Shown: positions 10,862 through 22,715, counted from the first letter of the stretch. The stretch is 64,000 bases of DNA from Stictocephala bisonia (GCA_035578905.1 JAQJVL010000002.1:8246717-8310716); one strand, 5' to 3'. Notes: generated by a model not told the origin, from the sequence alone. Numbers and translations: made by a program.

Positions 10862-11674
10862 TACGCATTCGAATGAAGGCTTTCACAAGGAGTGCACAAC
10901 CCAGTCAATACAAAAACAAATATTACAAAATACAAATTACTCGAATCTTTTTTTAACAGTATTACGCTGTTTTTTATAGTTTGTGGACTCTTCACACGTT
11001 GAGCGTTTGTGGACTAAGCGCGGTTGCCAAACGTGAGAATGGGTGTTCCCCTTTTTCACCACCTCCTCCGTTCAGTATAGCAGTCCTTCAGTGGACAAAC
11101 CTCAACGCCACGCGCATGAACCTCCAGATAGAGTGATCGTAGGCTACTATGAAAACAACACGCATAGTTTTCCCTATACCGTGAGCGATCTGTTAGTTAT
11201 CTGTACCCCCCCCCCATACAGTGCTGTATGAGAGATTGTAGTCTCTATTACAGTGTTGCAGCTTGCAGTTCCCCATCGCTGCCTGCACATCCTGCAGTCT
11301 CCGACACCAGAACGACCTGTTTAGCGGTTGGCCGATCCTTGTTAACCTGATTTGCATTGTAGATATTGCTTTAGTGCATCCCCGAGTTGCCTTGAAACGA
11401 TAAAATTATGTTTCCGAGTAAGAAGAGTTATCACATGTTTTTGATTAGACGTGTAATATTTTTATTTATCCGGTAGCGCAGTTAGTTTGGATCTTTTCGG
11501 TTTTGTATCAGCAATTTTAGACAATTTTCTACAGCGACGAAGATAAATACAAGCTTCTTACTTATGCAATAAGGAGGGTTATAGAAGAATATCTTACAAA
11601 TGTTGTTCCGATGGACCTTTTTATCGGCTAGGTTTGGTTAAGTTAGGTTAGGTATCGTAGTTATGGCTGTCGCA
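10862..11674. other. No recognised gene; small TTAGG-like patch
   Basis: Contains a moderately GC-rich part (10980-11350), a run of nine C near 11206-11214, and a short TTAGGTTAGG patch near 11640-11650. No exon or element end recognised. Confidence 0.35.
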
Positions 11675-12121
11675 TTAGGTTAGATTGGTTAGACTTTGTA
11701 CTGTTAGGTTAGTTTTGGGGTGCGTATCCTTCAATAAAAAAAATGTTATTACAATTTTATCCCTATAGAAAAATATCTGTGATTGGTGACATAATCGAAG
11801 ATCCATTAATTTCTCTTCATATTTAACAGGCCCTGGTCTGATCGGAATTAGAGTAAAAAAAATATACGAATCAGTTGTTTTATTTGTTAATGGTATATTA
11901 ATTAATGCCACTTTGCATAGAAAAGACAGTCTCAGTTCTAGACTAAGATTATTAACATTGACTAAAGAAACAAATAGACTTTCCAAATTCAAGCCAATTG
12001 ATTTGATATACATACGCACGCATTTGCTACTATCTAACGATAATTGGTTTAAAATAAGCGTTTGAACGAATATTTGCTGTTTTTCGTTGTACAGACGTAT
12101 AGACACATTGCTATTGGTCAC
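11675..12121 (-). other. Unrecognised open reading frame
   Basis: An open frame of 148 residues with an ATG. It is unusually long for AT-rich noncoding DNA here. The composition is Leu-, Ser- and Asn-rich. It has short hydrophobic stretches but no convincing signal peptide, no cysteine pattern and no motif I recognise. There is no clear neighbour relationship. It could be chance or the remnant of an element. Confidence 0.2.
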
Positions 12122-12420
12122 TTCAGAGTGTTATGGAGGGAGACAGAGAAGGGTAGGAAGAGAGAGGGAGACTGCTGGCACTATCTGTGAAAATTATATT
12201 CTCGTGTATACTAACAGTTCTAGCGTTAACCACAACCTTTAACTACACAAAATCAGGTTGGCTTAGTAAATTTGAAAGACGAACTTTGAAAAGGTAATTT
12301 AAAATATCAAAAATGAACGTCAACGGTCAAAAATTGATATTTTTAGTACCAATAATGAGTTGGATTATGTACTTAATTTTCTATACGTTTCTTTCTTTCC
12401 TTTTTTCTTAAAATATCACT
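12122..12420. other. Remnant of the long-TIR element arm
   Basis: 12125-12200 (GGGAGACAGAGAAGG, then GAGACTGCTGGCACTATCTGTGAA) resembles the inner part of the inverted-repeat arm at 14515-14575. It is probably a single decayed arm. The remainder to 12420 holds nothing recognised. Confidence 0.4.
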
Positions 12421-12535
12421 CGCCACTTCACATAGGCCTGCAGGCCTGTGCGTTTACTTTATTAAACCAGTGAAGTACCGACTTTTAGCTCAATTGGGGA
12501 TTCAAACCTTGAACCTCACCCTCCTCTGCCTGAAG
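12421..12535 (-). repeat. tRNA-derived SINE family C, copy 1
   Basis: On the minus strand it contains GGTTTGAATCCC (box B), then GTCGGTACTTCAC, then AATAAAGTAAACGCACAGGC. The plus-strand copy at 20975-21115 has the same order of blocks and a better head. Confidence 0.7.
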
Positions 12536-12539
12536 CCTT

Positions 12540-13140
12540 AGCAAATGATGTATTCTAAATGACGTTCCAGACGATCTAATGGAGAAACTCATGACGATTG
12601 CGCATGACCGTCTCCTGGTCGAACTTGTCCAACTGCCGTTACCAATCATCGTCGTCCGACTAGAGGCTCAGGAACAGTATAATTTAAGTATAAAACCGCA
12701 AGAAGTTGATCAATGCTGGGCGCGTGGCGCAACTAACTTGCGCCCTGGAACAGTTCTGACGTCACACCTCATCCATCAACACAATGCAAATAGCCGAACA
12801 AATCTCTAATTGTCGTCACATTAAATGCACCCTTTCTCTTCTCCTGTGATAAATTGTTTTTTCAACAAAGTTTCAGTCTGTTGAATATTAGTAAATCGAT
12901 TTTATTCTTCCTCCTTGCTCTGGTGTTTATGTCACATCCGTCAAAGCTTTTGTACCGTAAAGAAATTTGGTTCAGTATATATATAATGATTTGTAAATAA
13001 TGGCATGATTTTCTAAATCAGCTCAACATTGAGGTTGGCCTTCAGAATTGAAATAAGTATGGAGTGGGAATTTCAACAAAAGACCTCCAGAGTGATGGTT
13101 AGATTTGTTCACAGAACAGAATAAGTTGATGTATTGTAAT
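12540..13140. other. No recognised gene
   Basis: 12560-12810 is slightly GC-richer and open for 76 codons on the plus strand, without recognisable homology. The rest is AT-rich. Confidence 0.35.
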
Positions 13141-13746
13141 TAGGGGTGACAAATATTATCAACATAAATATCGATATGACGATACTATCGAAAGAAAATT
13201 ATCGATGTATCGAATAACTAATGTATGGAACTGTAAATAACTTATCTATTTAAAATTATGCACTAAGTCTTATGTCATGACCAAAAATACACTCATGTTT
13301 TGCTGTCATTATTTAGAATAGCCTGCGGTACTGAATGTAAAAATTAAATAAATTTATCTACACGAAACAAGCAGTTGTACGTGGAGTTGAAAGAAAAAAA
13401 AATCAAAATAATAACTATACATTTAATTATTATTTTAATTATAAAAGAATAATCTAATAGCATTGCATTGTTCTTTTTCACATTAAAAATGCCACATTAA
13501 AAAAACTAAATAAAGTTACTTTATTGATCCATTGCATGTTTTGTACGCATAAGAGGCAATTTAAATGAGTTTTTTTCGAATCGTGATGATTTTGAGGAGA
13601 GGGAATAACGTCAATATTTAGTGATATGATATATTGGGTCAAAATATCGATATGGCCGATAATATCGAAATAAAATATCGATACTAATATATCGAAACAT
13701 GTATATCGATATTTCCAATATATCGTTAAATCGTTAACCATGCCTA
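13141..13746. mobile_element. hAT-like MITE, copy 2 (inverted, decayed)
   Basis: Reverse-orientation relative of 2109-2887. It shares the AAATACACTCATGTTTTGCT region, the TAAATTTATCTACA region and many ATATCGATA words. Termini are eroded (TAGGGGTGACA and CATGCCTA) and no clear target duplication remains. Confidence 0.65.
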
Positions 13747-13940
13747 AACGTGATAAAACATAAATGTATCATACCACAGTCGGATCAAACTCCATTAGTA
13801 AGTATTTATTTATATAAACATTATTAAATAAAACAAGTAAGTCACGTATTTATTATCATATGTTTATATTAGTTTTATTTGGAAGAAATGATTTAAAATA
13901 GGTATTTCCAAACATCTGCTTTTGCAACAGATATGCCAAA

Positions 13941-15044
13941 GCAATGCATTTGCCGTAGACGCGTGTCTGTAATGTTAAACGGGATGGAAAAATATGGAAA
14001 CGCTTTCACAGCAACGTTATTTTTCCATTGATAATTTGTAAATTCTTTTTAATAATTGAGTTCTATAAAGTATAATTTTTTATCAGAATAATTTACTTGA
14101 AACCATTAAATAGCGGATTAATAATTTGCTAAAATTAGTAACTTTGAAATTAAAATGACAGTTACTCTGAAAAGGATAAACTTTTCGAAATCCAGTTTGC
14201 GGCAATTAATTTCTATATGATATATCATTCATTTGATACCAAACTCGACCAAGGCTTATATGGAAAATTTTCGTTCAACTCCTTGTGGACCGTCCCCCTG
14301 AAAAGATGAAATGTCGCTAGTAGCGTCAAAAAGTATGTTCTTTCTAACAATGATAATGTACAATATTTCACTTTTACAAGTGAAGTCATACAACAGTTGT
14401 GAAAGCGTTTCCATATTTTCCCCTAACCCTGTATAATGGCCATTGTCTAATACAAGCGCTCGGATAACTTTTGGCGTACTACTAGCTCACATATTAATCG
14501 TTTCAGCATGTGCTGGAGGAACAGCGTGAGAGGGGGTGCAGAGAGATAGACTGCTGGTGCTACCTATGAAGACAGAAAAAGAACTAATTCATAGGCAATC
14601 CGGCTTCACGGGACTTATAATATGAATGGACAGTTTTCTTGTCTCTTTAGTCATTGGCACTGGACAATAAACCATTTCCCTTGTTTTTTATTTGTTATTT
14701 ATTTATTTATTTTTTGTTATTTATATATTATCGAGTAATACAGTAAAACTAGCATATTGCATTTATAACATTGAATGAATAAACAAAAAGACTGTTCGCT
14801 AATATGGGTCCTGTGAGTCTTGTTTACCTGTTCGGTGAAATGAATTCATGTTCGGTTTACACAGGTAGCGTCAGCAGTCTCTCTTTATAACTCTCTTCAT
14901 CTCTCTCTCTCTGTATATCTCCAGCACACGCTGACATGAATAATAGCTGAGCTAATAGTCCGCCAAACAGTCGTCCGAGCGCTTATTTGAGACCATTCAC
15001 CGTTAGATAACAGCACAGGCAAGCGTCTACAGCAAATGCATTGC
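13941..15044. mobile_element. Long terminal-inverted-repeat element
   Basis: Left arm 13941-13978 plus 14440-14575; right arm about 14850-15044, inverted. Matching blocks from the outside in: CAATGCATTTGC, GTAGACGC, AAGCGCTCGG, TTAGCTCA, GTGTGCTGGA, then GACTGCTG. No transposase lies between the arms. The left arm is interrupted at 13980-14431 by another element. Probably a foldback-like MITE. Confidence 0.7.
13980..14431. mobile_element. MITE nested in the long-TIR element
   Basis: A perfect 20-base inverted pair, AATATGGAAACGCTTTCACA at 13991-14010 and its complement at 14398-14417, lies a few bases inside termini GGGATGG and CCCTAACCCTG. It splits the left arm of the surrounding inverted-repeat element, so it arrived later. 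Confidence 0.75.
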
Positions 15045-15397
15045 CTGTTTATTTCTATAGGTAAAGGTTATATGAAGTCACCTGGAATTATTTAAAATTA
15101 GTTAAAATTATGTTCAACGTTTCACATATTTAACTGTAAAACTATTAAAAAACTATACATATTTTACAAAAAGCATGTTACGTTCTGTTAGAACAGGAGT
15201 TCACCTATCGAATTACACTTCTATTCAAATTACTACGGAACGATTCGTTAGATAGTAAGTCATGTTTTGGGCGTTTTTCGTTGAGTGACACAGCCACCTT
15301 AAGCCTTAAAGTGGATCTAATCAAGATATTTCATCTTCTTCCTATCTTGAAAAATGTCGAGGGGGCCGATTCGCTTACGGAATTACATCTGTAGATA
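15045..15397. other. No recognised gene
   Basis: AT-rich, then mixed sequence; nothing recognised. Confidence 0.4.
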
Positions 15398-15774
15398 GGG
15401 TCTTTTTCGGAATGTCCCCGCATTTGTTTAGCTAGTGACTAATCGTCAAACGAAGTATCAAGTTCACACGTATCAGTAACACTTCAACTTATATCTAACT
15501 ATAGGTAGGCCTATATATTTCACCTAACCAAACCTAACCTAACAATTACCACCGTGGAGGAAAATCGATGTTATGCATCGATGTGGTGGAAGTGCTTTCA
15601 ACCTAACCTGTAAATACCAGACAGCACCGACATAATTAAATCAGTGACAATTGTTACCTTCTTGTAGGTCAAAACCACGCGACCAATATTAAAGGTACAT
15701 TGTTTGTAAGCTTAGTTTAGTTCTAGACTTGGTAGGCAATATTTGCCATTTGTGGGGATATTCCGAAAAGACCC
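15398..15774. mobile_element. MITE with GGGTCTTTTTCGGAATGTCC termini
   Basis: Left end GGGTCTTTTTCGGAATGTCC, right end GGATATTCCGAAAAGACCC. Flanked by GATA on both sides (15394-15397 and 15775-15778), a possible 4-bp target duplication. About 377 bp, no coding capacity. It contains the small palindromic motif ATCGATGTTATGCATCGAT near 15565. Confidence 0.75.
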
Positions 15775-15778
15775 GATA

Positions 15779-18700
15779 GGTATTTAAAAATTAGCTAGTT
15801 CTGGCATATTTGATAAAGGTTTTACGTGTTTAACCCTAGATACGATACGTGAATGAATGATAGTTGGAAATTAGTTCTGTTTCCTAACCTAACTGCTAAC
15901 ATAAATAGACAATAAATTTTACGATATTTATGACAGTGAAAATTTCGTTGTTATCTTAACTGTTGTTCCAGTCAAGATGGCTGCAAAGAATCAACTCAGA
16001 GCCACTCTGCACTGACCATAAAATTACATTCCACTATTAAACGGTATATAATGGAGTTGGAGAGGACTGGGTCAAAATGTGACTCAAGGACCTGCAAAGT
16101 GTGACGCTCGTGACCGACAAATTACGAGTACATTCGGTGGTCTGTGGTTCTCGCAAGGTCCCGACATCGATGTCGTGATGTTGTTGCTCTCACAGGCCTT
16201 AAGTCGGTTTCGATGTCACTTGTTTTGGACACAATTTAACGCACTGGAAATTGCAACAAAACGTCATTAGTAGGTTTTAATTAAATTTCCTTTGTTGCAG
16301 AAGAAAAGGCGTGTTTATAAATTGTGCCAAGACCAGAAACACACGCAGACACTCTCGCCTTGAACTTTTGTTGATGAAGGACATATGTAGAGCTTCCAAG
16401 ACGAATAACACTTTGATAAATGTTATAGTTTACTGTAATTTTGTACAAGATACAGATAGTAGATTAAGCAAATTATTATTAAAGCAATGAACGAACATAA
16501 AAACAACATTTTTTCCAATCCATAGTTTTTGTAAAATGTTGAAGGTTTTAACAATGATTGGTATTTTTTCAGAAACAACTGAAATATTGAGATCTCACAA
16601 AGCCGTGTGAATGAATTTGGGCAACTAATTGTATGTGAATAATGAAGCTTTCATGATGTAATGAAAATTAACGAAAACAAAACAATAGTATACTATGTAT
16701 CGAAGCAAGAATAATCAAAACAGACATTTGTTTTATTTCTTGAAAACTTATTTTAAATAAGCTTGCATGGCTTTTGTCTTTATAACGACGTATTAGAACT
16801 GGTTCGAGTATCAATAATTTCGAGTTAGTGATCTTGTTATAACACGTGTGCTTTCAAAATATTTGCTCAACCATTTAATGAGTATCTCTTCAACGTTATC
16901 ACCATTAACTTTTGCTTGATTATACGAACGATTCGCTTATTAAGTTATTCTTGGAAGTGCCACAGAAAAATAAGTTATCTCTATGGTCAGTACTAAAACA
17001 TAATTTTGTAAGCAACAGTCATTCTCTTCTCCTCGGGTTTGCTTTTAAATTTCACCGGTGAAAGTTCCATTAGTGCAATGAATAAAGATGACATACAAGT
17101 ATTGTTTATCTTTTCCTTATGAATGTTGAATATTTATGAATCCCCTGGTAAATCTCAACTCTCAAGGCAAACTAAATTAACGTCTTTTATCCGTCGGTAA
17201 TGATAAAAAAAACTGATGTTTTAGGCAGTCTACGACAAGTTGAAAGTAATTTAAATTAAATATAAAAGTCCTTATTTTTTCTGAGTACGTCAAGAACTTG
17301 TTTGACTAGTAAAATGTATCCATAACCATCCTACCGATTTTACTACACAAAATATATTTATAAATTTGTGTTTAAAACTCGTCAATAATACACAGCATCA
17401 CCTACCATATTAAGACTAAGCTTATAATTATTTTGTATTAAGAATTATAAGTATATTTTGGTTCATAATATCAAACTTGGAAATATCCTGATTGTTTTTA
17501 AATTAAGTATTAATGGTGAACGAGCGTGGAATCGGAATCAAACAAATTAAGAGTGCGCGTGCCTTCTACTCTACGGCAGATAAAATGGTAGATCCTCTAA
17601 TTTTCTACGCACTTGGAGCAGCCTTGACCGTTGCTAAAATGCGACCCATATCAAATCTCGATGGAAGAGTTAAGTTACAATGTTTAAGGCCATTAGGGAG
17701 CAAACAGTCTAATGAGTGAGATTTTGTCTGAAGATAGAACAATATTAGACTTCACTTTCCCTTTATAATTCAAGATCTTTGTTTCCAGGACGAGCTGGCT
17801 TTAGGTGACCTTCTTACCCAGCAACCGAACAGTGGGTTAATTATTGTTAGCTCTCTAGAAGCAGACTGTTTGAAAATCTTGAAGTTCTTAAGAATTCTAC
17901 TTTATTATTTCTCCTCTCTCTCTTTAAGCACCCGAGCATCAAGATTACTTAAAGAGCCGCTTCTTCATCGTCACAATGTAAACTCAAGCTTCCACAACCT
18001 AGATCTTCAAATCGTGAAGGTGGTCCCGGTCGATGCTAGATAAGCAATTGCCAACTCTGCATCTCATTGCCTATTACAGTTTTTCTTTACTGATGATATA
18101 AGGCACAGAGCATGTTTATAAACTCTGTGGAAAGGTTTCTCGTCATTATCTTTAAATATATGCTCATCTCTGTCTTATCTTAATTTTATTATGCAATTCA
18201 AAGGTTAAGGATGAAAGAAGACTTTTTGGTCTTAACTTTTCCTCGACAAATAAACCATTTTTCATTTCACAATCCAACATTCTTCACGTGTGTGACTGAA
18301 AGAAACTTGATTCACACCCATTTGTCACGGTCAGAGTATAGTAAGCATGGCTCCTCTCTGGCACGTCTGCCTGCTTCCTCGTTTCTCTCGCGTGTCACGG
18401 AAATAATATATGTATAATTTTAGTACTTGTGATACTAAAACTATTCTTTGAGGTAAGACCTCATCTTTTGAATGGAACTGCAACAAAATACCAGACAATA
18501 CTTTAAATTTACATTTCTCTCGACATTGGTGGGTGAATAAGGAAGACGTTAGGATCATTTAGCAATAACTCCATGACAGGTGTTTCTGACCTTGGACCAC
18601 TATAGGTTTTGACTTTTCTGGAACTCCAATGAACCGGCTGTCTTGAAATTTCCATTTAGTAACTCTTGGAATTAACGTCTTTTCTAGGGGTTCTCTCCTT

Positions 18701-19020
18701 CGAGTCTCCTTAGTGTAAAACTTCGCAAACACAAGATTATTTTTAAAATACCAATTCATATATAATTCTTGTATAATTGCCCACGATATTTGTTAGATTT
18801 GATTGTGTTATACCTCAGAGTCAATAAGAATACACATCAATATGGTAATAATGTCAATACATTAGGCCTAGCCAAGACTAAAACACACATATTGTTCGTT
18901 ATTAGCTGTACTAATAATTAATTACTTTACTAATATACATTGTAAAAAGCGAGGCTATATTTAATCGAATAAAGGACTCTCAGAACAATATTTATACAAA
19001 TAGAAGTTAGAAGTTTATGT
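15779..19020. other. Long stretch without recognised gene
   Basis: Mostly AT-rich. 16010-16270 and 17513-17719 contain open frames of 63 and 68 codons with no recognisable family. No convincing splice-bounded exon, RNA gene or element terminus was seen. Confidence 0.4.
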
Positions 19021-19470
19021 TTTGGCTACTTGGAGACAAAGTGATGTGGAGCTTGTAGGCGATAAGTTTTATGCTCGGTCCTCTTAATACCGACATGATG
19101 GTCCTCTTAATCTCGATCCCTCAATGGTTGCCACCGGCGTGGACACTACTAGAGAAGTCTGGGGTGTCCATGTTGGATGGTAGTCGGTGTCCGGATGTTG
19201 TGTATGGGAGAGGACTGACTATCAGACTTGTCAATTAGCTGAAAATCAGTCCAATACTGCGTGGTTCGGATTCCACGTAAAGCTCTAGGTCCCTTAGTTG
19301 CCTTGGCAATTCGCTAATAAATGACCCTTTCTGAAGAACAGTCGAACTCATTTAGTAGCCAGACTAAACAAGTCGCGGTCATCCACACTCATGGAAGTCA
19401 TATTCACTTTAAAATACGCTCAAAGTTATGTCGGCGTATCATATCTAAGAATAATAATCTTACTGGAAAT
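19021..19470 (+). repeat. SINE family A, copy 2
   Basis: Matches the elements at 4041 and 22263: GGAGACAAAGTG, GATAAGTTTTATGCTCGG, GGCGTGGACACTACT, CTGGGGTGTCCATGTTGG, GGATTCCACGTAAAGCTCTA. It contains an internal duplication of a GGTCCTCTTAAT-type block (19076-19120). Confidence 0.75.
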
Positions 19471-20165
19471 AGTTCCAGTATAAAAAATATAGGCCTACTG
19501 AACTTCATAGCATTCTATATAATATATTATATTTAATTAATAATTAGAATGTTTTTAATTTATAAATTATATTATACTTGCCTTAGAATTATTTTCTACG
19601 GTAAGAAATCGTATAAAATTACGATTCGGTTCGTATATGGTTGCGTGCTACTAAGGTGGGAGTTGGTGCATGAAGGCTAAAGTCCGGAACTACTTTCGCT
19701 CCAGCTAATTACTGAGATAAAAACGAGGCATGCTAAACATCGGAGTCATGTGCGCACACTATTGAGGGAGCAGCGCTTAAGGGGCGGGTGACTACCGCTC
19801 TAATAACCTAACCTCACTACTTTGATTATTGTTGATATTGTTGTTCTTCTCCCATCCAATAGCCTCACTCAATCACGTAATTTACAGTCAAACTAGTTCT
19901 TTCTTGAGTTTATAGGACTTTTAATCCACCTCTCAATGGATAGAAAAGTGAAATATCGTTACATAATGTTGGAAATTGCCGAATCCGCTATTATCGACTG
20001 TAGGTCTGTCGTCCCGGTGAAAGTTTGAAGTGTCCAACGGAAAAGACATTTTAAAGACTTCCTCAGTCTTCGAGAATGTGACAGTATCAGATGCAATCGA
20101 TGGATAAAGAGTTTCCGGATCGTTTATTGTGACTTTCATCTTAGATTAATATTATTACACGAGTA
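19471..20165. other. No recognised gene
   Basis: 19620-19810 is GC-richer and ends in a short CTAACCTCAC patch. The rest is AT-rich. Confidence 0.35.
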
Positions 20166-20169
20166 ATGG

Positions 20170-20455
20170 TTGTTTAGGCTTGGTCGGTAGCGTAGTTTAT
20201 TAACCAAGCCTCACAAAGCTATTAGTTCTCAGTTCGATCCTAATCAGAGTTATAACAAATTTTGAAAGGGATCAGCTGATAACCACCTGCTGTTCATTTG
20301 CCATTGGGTCATTAATTAATGAAACTTTCTAAGGAATTGTCGGCCTTAGTTTGTAACAATGACGACATCCAACCATCTACACTCATTTGAAATATGAATT
20401 CGCCCATACCTTGACGATCGGCGTCTTACAAGAAAATAAATAAATAATTTAGATT
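20170..20455 (+). repeat. tRNA-derived SINE family D, copy 1
   Basis: Head GGTCGGTAGCGTAGTTTATT (box A-like) followed about 45 bases on by CAGTTCGATCCTAATC (box B-like). The body ends in the block CGATCGGCGTCTTA (20415-20428) and an AAATAAATAAAT tail. The inverted copy is at 61497-61748. The 3' block is shared with SINE family A. Confidence 0.75.
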
Positions 20456-20532
20456 GTTTTACGATTGAAATTCCAGCCTTACCAATGCACTCGACTACAT
20501 AAAGACCCGTTGTCCTAACCATATCCAATCGT

Positions 20533-20912
20533 TACTAGACCCACCCGCCCACCCATACACGTACAGTGGTATTGATCCACCCGCCCACCCATACACGTAC
20601 AGTGGTATTGACCCACCCACCCACCCATTCACGTACAGTGGTATTGACCCACCCGCCCACCCATACACGTACAGTGGTATTGACCCACCCATTCACGTTC
20701 AGTGGTATTGACCCACCCGCCCACCCATACACGTACAGTGGTATTGATCCACCACCCACCCATACACGTACAGTGGTATTTCCAATTCCACCGTACAGTT
20801 GTACTAACCCACCCGCCCACCCGTAGACATACAGTGGGCCACTGTGCGTGTATGGGAGGGCGGGTGGGTCAATACCACTGTGCGTGTATGGGAGGGCGGG
20901 TGGATCAATACT
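20533..20912. repeat. 36-bp minisatellite, locus 3, with inverted halves
   Basis: About eight units of ACCCACCCGCCCACCCATAC plus ACGTACAGTGGTATTG (36 bp) run to about 20836. The unit then appears in the opposite orientation (GTGTATGGGAGGGCGGGTGG, two units) to 20912. The head-to-head junction is at about 20837, next to GGGCCACTG. Repeat-derived open frames here are not genes. Confidence 0.9.
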
Positions 20913-20941
20913 TTGTATTAACTAGAGTTAATACAAAGTAT
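20908..20941. repeat. 34-bp near-perfect palindrome
   Basis: ATACTTTGTATTAACT, a two-base spacer (AG), then its exact complement. 16-bp stem, AT-rich, directly abutting the end of the inverted minisatellite units. Confidence 0.9.
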
Positions 20942-20974
20942 ATTTCCTTTAGGTATTTTTATAATTTATATAAA

Positions 20975-21115
20975 ACAGTTGTTCAGTGGTTTAGTTTCGG
21001 ACTGCAGTATCCAGGATCCGGGGGTTTGAATTCCAGCTGAGCCGGTGGTCGGTACTTCACTTGCTGAATAAAGTGCACACTTAGGCCTTATTCAGCAACC
21101 CATGTGTGGGTTTTA
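20975..21115 (+). repeat. tRNA-derived SINE family C, copy 2
   Basis: Head with TTCAGTGGTTTAGTTTCGG (box A-like) and GGGTTTGAATTCC (box B-like) about 40 bases later. The body has GGTCGGTACTTCAC and AATAAAGTGCACACTTAGGC, matching 12421-12535. Confidence 0.75.
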
Positions 21116-21388
21116 ATAAAAATATAAAAGTAAAATTGAATATGTATTTTCTTAATTTAGTACCTGGCTGCTTCATCTTAAAGTCTGAATAAAATATTAA
21201 TTGCGAACGATCCTTGTTTTTATAAACAATGTAACGTCCTTCAATGCATTTAACGTATAATCTAAATTCAACCAGAAGCACCCCGTCATCCATTGACTGT
21301 TGAGCTATAGGGTGACCAGATAGTGAGTTTTACTATAATAAATATGGTAATATACACGTTTACTTCTTATAGTTGATGTTTGTTTCAG
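21116..21388. other. Sequence upstream of the receptor exon
   Basis: AT-rich, ending in a polypyrimidine tract and acceptor. No promoter motif could be recognised. The true promoter is probably further upstream, before an unseen 5' exon. Confidence 0.4.
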
Positions 21389-21490
21389 CGATGGTGTCGT
21401 GATGTGGTTGGCGGTGGTGCTGTGCCTCGGTGTGCTGCCCTCAGTGTTGCCTCTAGAATTGAGTCATCAAGACCTCGAACTAGCCAATAA
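21389..21490 (+). CDS. Methuselah-like class B GPCR, exon with start codon and signal peptide
   Basis: Follows a strong acceptor (TTGTTTCAG, ending 21388), so at least one upstream noncoding exon is expected. The start chosen is ATG at 21402: it opens MWLAVVLCLGVLPSVLPLE, a typical secretory signal peptide, and runs to a donor AATAA|GTATGT at 21490/21491. The exon ends after two bases of a codon. The next exon (27340) starts with G, completing Lys30 and continuing in the frame of the receptor. The codons are clearly GC-richer than the flanks. An earlier ATG at 21391 opens a three-codon frame ending TGA at 21400-21402, overlapping the chosen start by one base. It may act as a minimal upstream ORF dampening translation. 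The 5.85 kb intron that follows is mostly repeats. Confidence 0.85.
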   Translation, partial: RWCRDVVGGGAVPRCAALSVASRIESSRPRTSQ

Positions 21491-21749
21491 GTATGTAGGC
21501 CAGTTCCCAAATCGTATATTATGTTTGAACTTTTTCTTTGCTTTTTTATGCATTAAATGAATATTGTAATAAACCCCTCAAGCATAGAACGGATTTACGT
21601 AAGATGTTTTCTGTAGCAAGCATTTGCCAGTAAAAATAAATAAATGGTTCCAAATAACTGGCACAAACTTTCCCCCATATTAAACACTAAAAAATCAAAA
21701 CTTTGAAAATTACCAGTTGATTCCCAAATATAATTTTTTATAACTACAA

Positions 21750-22165
21750 AACTTGTCAAGTTAGAGACATGCGGTTTTTACTAAAATATTTTAAATTATT
21801 ATTTACATCGTTCCTGAAAATTTAGTCAAAATCCTTCAAGCCGTTTTTGAGAAAATTCCATTTTTGTATGTTTTTGCCCATAAAATTAAAAAAAATAAAA
21901 TTTCAAAAGAGTGAAAAATTGGTCTGGAAATATTGGCTAAATACACCTACATACAAATTTCATAAAAATTTATCAATCAGTTTGGTATCCAGCGAAGTGC
22001 AGATACACACAGACAGACATCAACATATTGGTTCGAAAAACCCACTTTTTGGGGTCAGGGGACCCTAAAATAGATTTTTAGACCAACTTGAAAAAAATTT
22101 GTTTGGGCGATCACAATACTTTCTTTATATTAACGCATATGAGAGAAAGTAAAAAGAATCAAACG
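21750..22165. repeat. Degenerate interspersed repeat in receptor intron
   Basis: Contains CAAATTTCATAAAAATTTAT, then ACACACAGACAGACATC, then ACTTTTTGGGGTCAGGGGAC and a GAGAGAAAGTAAAAAG end. This layout is often seen in the tails of insect interspersed repeats. Class unresolved; the 73-codon open frame is probably incidental. Confidence 0.4.
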
Positions 22166-22262
22166 TAAAAAAAAAACTGAATTGGAATCATCAACTGTAA
22201 ATTACTGTGGCAGGTGTTTTCTTTGAACGAATATCAATACAATACAACTCTTTCTCTCTTAT

Positions 22263-22715
22263 AGTCGGCACTGGTGGCGCAGTGCTGTAACCCAGCTACA
22301 TGGGGACAAAGTGTTTGGGAGATTGTAGGCGATAGGTTGGATGCTCGGTCCTCTGAATACCGACATGGCGTCTGCTTGATGGTTGCTATCGGCGTGGACA
22401 CTACTAGAGAATTCTGGGGTGTCCAGGTTAGGTGGTAATCATTGTGCGGATGTTGTGTGGGGGAGATAACTGAGTATCAGGCTTGTCAATTAGCTGAAAA
22501 TCAGACCAGCACTGTGGTTTGGATTCCACGTAAAGCTGTAGGTCCCTTAGTCGCCCTGGCTGTTGGGCTATTAATAAATTGCCCTTACTGAGGAACAGTT
22601 GAACTCAGTTAGTAACCAGACTACACTCATTCACACTCACCCTACACTCATATAACCATTCATATTCGCCTTAAAATACCAACAACGTTGTGTCAGCGTC
22701 TCATGTGTAAGAATG
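22263..22715 (+). repeat. SINE family A, copy 3 (best head)
   Basis: The most complete copy. It begins GTCGGCACTGGTGGCGCAGT (box A-like), runs through GATAGGTTGGATGCTCGG, GTGGACACTACTAGAGAA and GATTCCACGTAAAGCTGTAG, and ends near CAGCGTCTCATGTGTAAG. Lies in the receptor intron. Confidence 0.75.

Noticed and set aside
17513..17719. 68-codon plus-strand frame
   Set aside because: Looks somewhat protein-like, but no family, splice site or neighbour supports it.
20495..20826. Several overlapping open frames with GGSIPLYVYGWA or THPPTHTRTVVL repeats
   Set aside because: Every frame of the 36-bp minisatellite is open because 36 is a multiple of three and the unit lacks stops. Similar frames at 6633, 33158 and 33247 have the same cause.
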